From the NCBI GenBank assembly GCA_965203865.1, contig OZ241916.1, positions 3,083,673 through 3,147,672 of the forward strand: a stretch of 64,000 nucleotides of DNA, in the 5' to 3' direction. The DNA comes from G965200765 sp965203865 (GTDB lineage Bacteria > Pseudomonadota > Gammaproteobacteria > Arenicellales > JAJDZL01). The notes beneath the pieces are model-generated. The model was given only the letters and a program-made list of their open reading frames with translations. It was not told the origin of the DNA and searched no databases. The translations under genes and the position numbers were made by a program. This document shows positions 36,118 through 43,755 of this stretch, piece by piece. Positions within the stretch are counted from its first letter, which is position 1, and the number at the start of each line of letters is the position of its first letter.

Positions 36118-37110
36118 ATGCAGAAAAGTCCAATTAAATCAACCATCCCATTTGATCAGAATGGAATACATCACGGTTTTTTGCAACTGCCCTATAGTCG
36201 CAACGATTCTGCCTGGGGGGCAATTATGATTCCAATCACTGTAGTGCGAAACGGAGAAGGTCCAACGGCATTGCTGACTGGCGCGAATCACGGTGACGAA
36301 TATGAGGGCCCGATTGCACTTCAAGACTTGGCGTTGAATCTGAGTCTGGAGAATATTGCAGGAAGAGTGATCATTGTTCCAGCGTTCAACTACCCGGCCT
36401 TTCGGGCGGGATGGAGAAATTCTCCGATAGACAATGGAAATATGAACCGGGTATTTCCCGGAAGACCCGACGGAACAGTAACCGAAAAAATAGCAGATTA
36501 TTTTCAACGTTATCTAGTACCCCAGGCTGATGTGGTTGTAGATATTCACTCGGGAGGCAAGACTCTTGATTTTCTTCCTCAGGCGGCGGCACATGTACTT
36601 GACAACAAGGAGCAGCAGGCCGCTTGCGAAGCGGCAATGAGGGCTTTCAATGCACCATATTCAACGATGTTGCTCGAAATCGATAACACCGGCATGTACG
36701 ACACTGCTGTAGAAAATGCCGGGAAGGTTTTCGTATCTACAGAACTTGGCGGCGGCGGGTCGACAACAGCAAAGTCTGTTGCAATTGCAAAGAAGGGGTT
36801 ACGGAATGTCTTGATTCATGCAGGAATTTTAGAGGGTGTGCCTGTAATCGAGCCGTCGGTAAATTTGGACATGCCGGATGGAGATTGCTTTGTGTTCAGC
36901 GAACATGACGGGTTGATTGAACCGACTGCAGACCTCGGCGATGAAGTAGATAAAGGCGATATTGTTGCGCGAGTATGGCCGGTCGACCGAACAGGTGCTT
37001 CTCCAATTGAGTATCGCGTGCGAAGAAGAGGACTTTTAGTTGGGAGACATTTTCCAGGATTAGTTCAAATGGGCGACTGCATGGTTGTAGTCGCAGTATT
37101 GTCAGATTAA
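36118..37110 (+). CDS. doeB: N-alpha-acetyl-diaminobutyrate deacetylase DoeB/EutE
   Basis: DoeB removes the acetyl group from N-acetyl-diaminobutyrate to give L-2,4-diaminobutyrate. The 330-residue protein belongs to the succinylglutamate desuccinylase/aspartoacylase family. The zinc site is in ALLTGANHGDEYEGP (H and E), with the third ligand in VVVDIHSGG, and the substrate-binding STELGGGGSTTAKS lies in the second half. It starts 32 nt after doeA and closes the operon. No gene for the following transaminase (DoeD) or dehydrogenase (DoeC) is visible nearby. Confidence 0.9.
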   Translation: MQKSPIKSTIPFDQNGIHHGFLQLPYSRNDSAWGAIMIPITVVRNGEGPTALLTGANHGDEYEGPIALQDLALNLSLENIAGRVIIVPAFNYPAFRAGWRNSPIDNGNMNRVFPGRPDGTVTEKIADYFQRYLVPQADVVVDIHSGGKTLDFLPQAAAHVLDNKEQQAACEAAMRAFNAPYSTMLLEIDNTGMYDTAVENAGKVFVSTELGGGGSTTAKSVAIAKKGLRNVLIHAGILEGVPVIEPSVNLDMPDGDCFVFSEHDGLIEPTADLGDEVDKGDIVARVWPVDRTGASPIEYRVRRRGLLVGRHFPGLVQMGDCMVVVAVLSD

Positions 37111-37410
37111 TCAGAGAAGCACTTAAGAATCGCCTGCCTCATTCAATGAAATCTGCTATCCGAGCATGGGGCGAATCTCTATATGGATGGCATTCAAAAT
37201 ATCAGGTTAGTTCAGCGATTCTGAAATACTTCACTAAAAATCAATTTCCGAATCATTCATAATTTCGCAAAAAATCTGAGTTGAGTCTGTAATTTTTTCA
37301 ATTCAGTAAATTTTTCTGGACAATAATCCACATTGGACAGACAATTACACTGTTTTGAGGGCTTCTCAGAATAGCAATGAAGTGGTTTAATTTTCTAAAC
37401 GGAGAGTCCC
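37111..37410. other. Gap after doeB, no gene seen
   Basis: A 300-nt non-coding stretch, AT-rich in its right half. I see no clear terminator or promoter match. It presumably ends the ectoine transcript and holds the promoter of the dehydrogenase/pyruvate-carboxylase pair. A CGGAGAG Shine-Dalgarno precedes the GTG at 37411. Confidence 0.4.
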
Positions 37411-38364
37411 GTGCGAATTGGATTTATCGGACTTGGAAATGTAGGGCGCAAGTTAGCCGGAAGCCTGCTCAGGAATGGGTTTGAGTTGATTGTCCGGGAT
37501 TTGGACCGCAGTGCAGCGGAGCCTTTGCTGTCTTCTGGCGCCTCATGGGGCGAATCGCCTTTCGAGATGGCAAGACAGGCAGATGCGCTCATTACCTGTC
37601 TGCCAAGCCCCGAGATTAGCAGCGAAGTCATGGAGGGCGAGCAAGGTGTACTTGCAGGACTGGACAACGGCAAAATCTGGGCTGAGATGAGTACTACGGA
37701 TGGGGTTGAAGTGAAGCGGCTGGGAGCCTTGGTGACTGCAAAAGGTGCTGAACCCGTCGACTGTCCGGTTTCGGGCGGATGCCACCGGGCTGCAACTGGA
37801 AATATTTCGATATTTGCGGGTTGCGAAAGAAGCACCTTCGAACGTGTTTTTCCAGTGATTCAGGCAATGGGCCGGAGAATCCTCCATACTGGACCTTTGG
37901 GCTCTGCGTCTGCTTTGAAAGTACTCACCAACTATTTGGCTACAGCGCATCTCGCTACTTTGTGTGAAGCATTGGCAACAGCAAAAAAAGCAGGTCTTGA
38001 CTTGAACAAGACTTACGAGGCAATTCGTATCTCTTCCGGCAACTCATTTGTGCACGAAACAGAAAGCCAGGTTATTCTCAACGGAAGCCGCGACATAAAC
38101 TTCACCATGGATCTTGTAGTCAAGGACATCAGTATATTTCAGCAGGTGGCGGAGCGCGCCGGAGTTGATCTTGAAATCAATCCGCTGCTAATGGAAATTT
38201 TCAGGGACGGCATGAAACGATACGGCTCTCGCGAGTGGTCGCCCAATATCATTAAACGATTTGAAGACAGGTACGATATTTCAATCCGTGCGGCTGGATT
38301 TCCCGCAGAAATTACGGACGATGAAGAAGAAGTGCCTGGATATGAAGTCGTTCCCGGGAACTAG
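37411..38364 (+). CDS. Beta-hydroxyacid dehydrogenase, 3-hydroxyisobutyrate dehydrogenase-like
   Basis: A 317-residue NAD(P)-dependent enzyme. The Rossmann start is MRIGFIGLGNVGRKLAGSLL. The substrate-binding stretch PVDCPVSGGCHRA and the catalytic-lysine region GSASALKVLTNYL follow (about residues 118-175), and the C-terminal helical domain fits the HIBADH family. The natural substrate is not clear. It uses a GTG start with a good Shine-Dalgarno, ends 20 nt before the pyruvate carboxylase gene and probably shares its transcript. Confidence 0.87.
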   Translation: MRIGFIGLGNVGRKLAGSLLRNGFELIVRDLDRSAAEPLLSSGASWGESPFEMARQADALITCLPSPEISSEVMEGEQGVLAGLDNGKIWAEMSTTDGVEVKRLGALVTAKGAEPVDCPVSGGCHRAATGNISIFAGCERSTFERVFPVIQAMGRRILHTGPLGSASALKVLTNYLATAHLATLCEALATAKKAGLDLNKTYEAIRISSGNSFVHETESQVILNGSRDINFTMDLVVKDISIFQQVAERAGVDLEINPLLMEIFRDGMKRYGSREWSPNIIKRFEDRYDISIRAAGFPAEITDDEEEVPGYEVVPGN

Positions 38365-38384
38365 TTTTATCAAAGGAAATATAG

Positions 38385-41300
38385 ATGGCAAACAAAAAAA
38401 TCAAGAAACTGCTTGTAGCAAACCGTAGCGAAATTGCCATTCGGGTATTTCGTGCGGCTACAGAGCTAGGCATACCTACCGTCGGGGTCTACACAGAGCA
38501 AGATCGTTTTGCCCTGCACCGTTTCAAGGCAGATGAAAGTTACCAGATCGGGCACGACATGGGTCCCATTGAAGCCTACTGCGCGGTAGATGATATTCTT
38601 CGCGTAGCAAAACAGACTGGCACGGATGCAATTCATCCCGGCTATGGTTTTTTGTCTGAAAATCCAGAATTTGCTCAGAGATGCACGCATGAAGGATATC
38701 GCTTCGTCGGTCCTGACCCAATTGTCATGCGAAGAGTCGGAAACAAGGTATCAGCGCGTCAGGCCGCAACCAAGGCGGACGTTCAGGTTCTCCCTGCAAC
38801 CGGTCCATTAACAGACAACATGAAGGAAAATCATCGTGTCGCATCTGAAGTTGGCTATCCGCTGATGCTCAAGGCTTCCTGGGGCGGTGGAGGCCGCGGA
38901 ATGCGGACCATTGAAAATGCAAAAGAACTGGAACAGGCGATTGAGATTGGAAAGAGAGAGGCGGAGTCTGCTTTCGGAAACTCGGAAGTCTATCTTGAAA
39001 AATTAATACGCAATGCGAGACATTTGGAAGTCCAGATTCTGGGCGACTCGCACGGAAACATTGTTCACCTTTTTGAGCGGGACTGCTCAATTCAGCGCAG
39101 GAACCAAAAGATTGTCGAGCGCGCTCCGGCACTGTTTTTATCGGAAGAGCAGCGTCAGCATCTTTGTGATTCAGCACTCGCCTTGGCTCGCTTTGTAAAG
39201 TATGTAAACGCCGGGACTGCCGAGTTTCTCATGGACATGGACACTCAGGAGTTTTACTTTATAGAAGTCAACCCCCGCATTCAGGTCGAACATACCGTTA
39301 CCGAAGAAATCACGGGCATCGACATTGTTAAAGCTCAAATTCGAATTTCTGAAGGTGCGAAGATCGGGGACATAGAAAATTCAGGCGTGCCCCGGCAGGA
39401 CCAAATAGTTCGCAATGGCTATGCACTGCAATGCCGAGTTACAACAGAGAATCCTGAAGAAAACTTTATTCCAGACTATGGCCGAATCACGGCTTATCGC
39501 GGTGCCAACGGCTTTGGTATCCGACTGGATGGCGGCACGGCCTATTCGGGAGCTGTAATCACTCGCTACTACGACAGTCTGCTGGAAAAAGTAACTGCAT
39601 GGGCACCAACACCAGACGAGGCAGTGCGACGTATGGAGCGTGCACTTCGCGAGTTTCGTATCCGCGGCATTGCAACCAACCTGGATTTTCTGGAGCATTT
39701 GATCACCCACAGGAAATTTCAGAGCGGTGAATACACAACCCGATTTATTGATGAAACACCCGAAATAATGTCTGTCGCAAAACGACGCGACCGCGCAACT
39801 CGATTGTTGAGATTTATTGCAGATGTGACAGTGAACGGAAACCCGGAAGTAGAAGGGCGGCCAAAGCCAACTAGCAACATCGTACCGGCTATTCCCCATT
39901 GCAAAAAGAGTGAACCATCAAACGGGTCTCGCCAACTTTTGCAGAAAATCGGCCCGGAAAAGTTTTCCGAGTGGATGCTGGAACAAGAAAAAACTCTGAT
40001 TACGGATACAACTTTTCGAGATGCCCACCAATCTTTGCTAGCTACCCGATTCAGGACCGACGACATGGTTCGAATCGCTGATGCCTACGCATGTACGTTC
40101 CCCCAACTATTCAGCATTGAATGCTGGGGCGGGGCGACATTTGATGTTGCCATGCGCTTTCTGAAGGAATGTCCATGGGAGCGGCTGACGGAGCTTCGCG
40201 AGCGTATACCGAATATTCTGTTTCAAATGCTATTGCGAGGCGCCAACGGCGTTGGTTATAAAAACTATCCGGACAATGTCGTAAAACTGTTTGTACGGCA
40301 GAGTGCCGAATCCGGCATTGACCTGTTTAGAGTGTTTGACTGCTTGAACTGGGTCGAGAACATGCGCGTTTCAATGGATGCTGTTCTTGAGAGCGGCAAG
40401 CTGCTGGAAGGCGCAATTTGCTACAGCGGCGACATATTTGACGCGGGTCGTCCAAAATATGATTTGTCCTATTATCTGAAACTGGCCAAGGAGATTGCTT
40501 CGGCTGGAGCGCATATTCTTTGTATCAAGGATATGGCTGGACTGGTAACTCCGGCAAGTGCGAGCATGCTAACCCGTGCATTGAAAGAAGAAACGGGATT
40601 GCCAATTCACTTTCATACGCACGATACAAGCGGGATTGCCGCAGCGAGCGTAATTGCTGCCATAGAAGCCGGCGCGGATGCAGTCGATCTGGCAATGGAT
40701 TCATTGTCGGGTACCACTTCTCAGCCCAACTTGGGTTCTGTGGTCAGGGCACTGCGCGGTACAAAAAAAGATACTGAACTGGACCAGTCGTCCATTCTCA
40801 GATTTTCTGCGTACTGGGAGTCTGTTCGTCACCAATATGCGGCTTTTGAAACAGATTTGCGTTCTGGAGCATCAGAGGTTTACCTTCATGAAATGCCGGG
40901 CGGCCAGTTTACCAATCTCAAAGAGCAGGCAAGAGCCATGGGACTGGAAAACAGATGGCACGAAGTGGCGACTGCATACGCCCAGGTCAATGATATGTTC
41001 GGCGACGTTGTCAAAGTTACGCCAACATCGAAAATGGTCGGCGACATGGCCCTGTTCATGGTTAGTGCCGGTATAAGCCGGGAGGAAGTTGAAGATCCGA
41101 ATATCGAAGTATCGTTTCCGGATTCGGTCAAGGCATTTTTCAAGGGTGAACTGGGCCAGCCGCATGGCGGATTTCCGAAGCACATCCAAGCCAAGGTGCT
41201 GCAGGGAGAAGCTCCAATTGAAAACCGACCCGGCGATAGTATTCCTGATGCAGACTTGAAGCAACTGAGGTCAGAAGCAGAGCGTCGTGCAGGCGGACGA

Positions 41301-41837
41301 GTTTCGGATGAGGAATTCAATTCCTATCTGATGTATCCAGACGTTTTTGTCAATTACAGAAAGCACCAGCAGCAGTTCGGCCCTGTGTACAAGTTGCCGA
41401 CTTCTGTATATTTCTACGGCATGCGGCCTGAGCAAGAAATCACTGTAGAGCTTGAACCGGGCAAAGCGCTTGTGATTCGTTGCCATGCGATAGGAGAAAC
41501 CGATTCAAACGGCGATGTGGAAGTGTTTTTCGAGTTGAATGGCCAACCGCGTATTTCCAAAATTCAGAATCGAAAATTTTCCGGTGTTGCAGAGAAAAGG
41601 AGAAAAGGCGAAGAAGGCAATCCCAAACACATTATTTCTCCAATGCCCGGAGTGATTTCATCGCTTAGTGTGCACGAAGACCAAGAGATTCACGCAGGGG
41701 AAGTTTTGCTTACCATTGAAGCAATGAAAATGGAGACAGCGATACGTGCTGAGAGCGATGGAGTCGTGTGCTCGATATTTGTTGATGTTGGAGATTCAGT
41801 TGATGCAAAGGATTTGCTTGTTGAACTCAACAATTGA
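38385..41837 (+). CDS. pyc: Pyruvate carboxylase, single-chain
   Basis: A 1150-residue biotin enzyme that carboxylates pyruvate to oxaloacetate. Biotin carboxylase is at about 1-455, with the ATP loop KASWGGGGRGMRT and FIEVNPRIQVEHTVTEE. The carboxyltransferase is at about 540-810, with ITDTTFRDAHQSLLATR, IECWGGATFDVAMRFL and FHTHDTSG. A biotin carrier domain at the C-terminus has the biotinylated lysine in EAMKMET. The order and length match the fused type, which is less usual in gammaproteobacteria than PEP carboxylase or split forms. It would refill oxaloacetate, for instance while amino-acid-like substrates are oxidised. Confidence 0.95.
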   Translation: MANKKIKKLLVANRSEIAIRVFRAATELGIPTVGVYTEQDRFALHRFKADESYQIGHDMGPIEAYCAVDDILRVAKQTGTDAIHPGYGFLSENPEFAQRCTHEGYRFVGPDPIVMRRVGNKVSARQAATKADVQVLPATGPLTDNMKENHRVASEVGYPLMLKASWGGGGRGMRTIENAKELEQAIEIGKREAESAFGNSEVYLEKLIRNARHLEVQILGDSHGNIVHLFERDCSIQRRNQKIVERAPALFLSEEQRQHLCDSALALARFVKYVNAGTAEFLMDMDTQEFYFIEVNPRIQVEHTVTEEITGIDIVKAQIRISEGAKIGDIENSGVPRQDQIVRNGYALQCRVTTENPEENFIPDYGRITAYRGANGFGIRLDGGTAYSGAVITRYYDSLLEKVTAWAPTPDEAVRRMERALREFRIRGIATNLDFLEHLITHRKFQSGEYTTRFIDETPEIMSVAKRRDRATRLLRFIADVTVNGNPEVEGRPKPTSNIVPAIPHCKKSEPSNGSRQLLQKIGPEKFSEWMLEQEKTLITDTTFRDAHQSLLATRFRTDDMVRIADAYACTFPQLFSIECWGGATFDVAMRFLKECPWERLTELRERIPNILFQMLLRGANGVGYKNYPDNVVKLFVRQSAESGIDLFRVFDCLNWVENMRVSMDAVLESGKLLEGAICYSGDIFDAGRPKYDLSYYLKLAKEIASAGAHILCIKDMAGLVTPASASMLTRALKEETGLPIHFHTHDTSGIAAASVIAAIEAGADAVDLAMDSLSGTTSQPNLGSVVRALRGTKKDTELDQSSILRFSAYWESVRHQYAAFETDLRSGASEVYLHEMPGGQFTNLKEQARAMGLENRWHEVATAYAQVNDMFGDVVKVTPTSKMVGDMALFMVSAGISREEVEDPNIEVSFPDSVKAFFKGELGQPHGGFPKHIQAKVLQGEAPIENRPGDSIPDADLKQLRSEAERRAGGRVSDEEFNSYLMYPDVFVNYRKHQQQFGPVYKLPTSVYFYGMRPEQEITVELEPGKALVIRCHAIGETDSNGDVEVFFELNGQPRISKIQNRKFSGVAEKRRKGEEGNPKHIISPMPGVISSLSVHEDQEIHAGEVLLTIEAMKMETAIRAESDGVVCSIFVDVGDSVDAKDLLVELNN

Positions 41838-41855
41838 TATGAAATGCAAGAGGAT

Positions 41856-42566
41856 TTATATTCCAGTTACCATGAATACTTCACTTTGAACATGGCTTGC
41901 CAGCAATTTGAAAATACTTTCCATCTCCTCATTTGTAAAAGAAGTTACCGGTGCCAGGTTCAAATATAAGCATTCATCTACTTGACCAAAACTTTTCAGC
42001 TGCCCCCTGTCCTCATAAAATTCTTGAATTTCGGCAAAACTGGCTGATAAGCCATATTTTTTTGTCGCAAATTCAGTAGCCATGCTAGATCTGCGGTCCA
42101 GTAGCAGCAACTCCGATACGTTGTTCTCATTTCCTGTCAATCCGTTGCACACTGGAAAATTCGTTGCTCCCTTGTTTTCTCGCATGGCCTTTCGCAAAGT
42201 ATTGCTGCAGTTCAACCCCAAAAGACACGCCCCTGAAGTTGCCATGATCAAATTTGAGCGTGCAATAAACTCGTTCGCACCGGCAAGTGCAGATGCTGCG
42301 CCAGCATTATCGCAAATCAAGAGATACGAAATATTTGCCTGAAACTCACCGCCATCTTTGAATGCTTCCTGGTAACCGGCGAGACAAGAAGCAGTCGAAG
42401 CAACCATAATGGATTGAACACCAGCGGCCAGAAGCAGTGAGACAGAGTAGTTTGCCACTGGAACATCCTTAACTTTCTCCACCAACTTTGGACAATCGCG
42501 AAAAACTTCATGAGTGGTTACGCAAGGACCAGGTGCATAAATAAATCCTTTGTATTGCGACTCCAT
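41856..42566 (-). CDS. RmlA-like nucleotidyltransferase fold protein lacking the catalytic motif
   Basis: A 236-residue protein with no obvious annotation at first sight. It aligns almost without gaps to the start of glucose-1-phosphate thymidylyltransferase (RmlA): KGFIYAPG..., ...VANYSVSLLLAAGVQSIMVAST against KGIILAGG..., ...IYYPLSTLMLAGIREILIIST. It continues through DGGEFQANISY and ENKGATNF. The nucleotide-binding GGSGTRL and the conserved lysine-rich PKQLLP segment are replaced, the metal-binding aspartate of the LGDN motif is missing, and the central sugar-binding part looks shortened. So it is probably a non-catalytic paralogue. ATG 42566 is preferred to TTG 42572. It is the last gene of the ABC/AttH operon, 6 nt after attH. 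Confidence 0.65.
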   Translation of the reverse strand: MESQYKGFIYAPGPCVTTHEVFRDCPKLVEKVKDVPVANYSVSLLLAAGVQSIMVASTASCLAGYQEAFKDGGEFQANISYLLICDNAGAASALAGANEFIARSNLIMATSGACLLGLNCSNTLRKAMRENKGATNFPVCNGLTGNENNVSELLLLDRRSSMATEFATKKYGLSASFAEIQEFYEDRGQLKSFGQVDECLYLNLAPVTSFTNEEMESIFKLLASHVQSEVFMVTGI

Positions 42567-42572
42567 CTTCAA

Positions 42573-43751
42573 TTACTCAACTTCTCGCTCATAACCGACC
42601 AGTTCAACATAGCCAACCCCTGTTACTGGCACGCCTTGCTGAGTACCCCTGACGCGCACCGCACCCTCCCAATACCGAAAAGTTTCCGCGCGTTCCTGGT
42701 TGTCAATCAACGGGTCAATTTTCAGTACAGTATCGTAGCGAGGCAACTTTATAGTCCAGCCAACTGGATATACAACTCCTGTTTTACTACTTGTCCATTC
42801 TCTGGTTGGATTCAGAGTTACATCTTGCATAAAAATTCGACTGGCCCGTCCTTGCTCATCGATAATAGTTCCCTCACTGGTATGGTGTGCATGTCCCTCA
42901 GTTGTACGAAGCTGGTAGTACATGATTTCCTTGCCGTCATCCAGCTGAAGTGCAAACCAGTCCCAGCCTTTTAAAGTCTCGCCAAGTGCCGATGTTGACC
43001 ATTCGTGGTCCATCCAGCTCAAGCCGGTTACAGAGTATTCCTGCTCCCCGAACCGAAGAGATCCTTCCGTTTCAAGCCGGGTAAGCGAATAGTAGTAAGA
43101 TGCGTTTCCAGCTGCATCGCCTTTTTGGCTAAATCCTCTGTCACCGTGATAGACAATGGGCTTTACGCTCGAAAGTTGGAGCTGAATTGAATATTGGTTT
43201 GTATCAGCTTGTATATTTATAGCCAGACAACCAAAACAATTTGACAGGGAAGTTCCTTTCGCAGACCAGTCGTTGACCCATACATCAAACAAATCGGATT
43301 TTGCACCAGCAAGCCCCACAGCACCCCGGCTAAGCCGCTCATTCGAATAATTCTTCCCGGCTTGGGCATCGGTTAAACCCACATGCGCCATGTAGATTTG
43401 ATCTGTCTCCCAGTCGGAATTCGTCTCAAGGTTGCCTCCTCCGACTGCTTGACGAAAAACTGTAAATTGGTAACCGAATTCTTCTCCGTCTGATGTCGCC
43501 AAGTTTCCTGAAAAATACCACCATTCCGAGCGGTATTGAGGATGAGGACCATGGTCTTCGGGAAATTGAAACAGCCGGGGTGCTGTAACCCGCGAAAACA
43601 AATCGCTGGAATCGCCCCCCAAAACTTCTCTTGAAATGGAGAGACTTTCCTGTTCTTCCACTGTCGGTAAATATGCAATGGAGTACCAGACAACAGCCAG
43701 AGCCACAGCAATACCGACAATAACTGAACCTGCGACCGGAGCGTTCTTCAT
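42573..43751 (-). CDS. AttH/CrtC-like lipocalin-fold protein with membrane anchor
   Basis: A 392-residue protein with an N-terminal signal or anchor helix (residues 8-28, SVIVGIAVALAVVWYSIAYL). The body is the AttH/carotenoid-hydratase-like double lipocalin: EDHGPHPQYRSEWWYFSGNL, QFTVFR, and GLSWMDHEWSTSALGETLKGWDWFALQLDDG further on. In the family AttH is regularly encoded with a LolCDE/MacB-like ABC exporter, as here, and may handle a lipid or hydrophobic molecule in the periplasm. ATG 43751 lies just beyond the FtsX-like stop; longer in-frame extensions would overlap that gene. Confidence 0.82.
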   Translation of the reverse strand: MKNAPVAGSVIVGIAVALAVVWYSIAYLPTVEEQESLSISREVLGGDSSDLFSRVTAPRLFQFPEDHGPHPQYRSEWWYFSGNLATSDGEEFGYQFTVFRQAVGGGNLETNSDWETDQIYMAHVGLTDAQAGKNYSNERLSRGAVGLAGAKSDLFDVWVNDWSAKGTSLSNCFGCLAINIQADTNQYSIQLQLSSVKPIVYHGDRGFSQKGDAAGNASYYYSLTRLETEGSLRFGEQEYSVTGLSWMDHEWSTSALGETLKGWDWFALQLDDGKEIMYYQLRTTEGHAHHTSEGTIIDEQGRASRIFMQDVTLNPTREWTSSKTGVVYPVGWTIKLPRYDTVLKIDPLIDNQERAETFRYWEGAVRVRGTQQGVPVTGVGYVELVGYEREVE

Positions 43752-43755
43752 AAGT

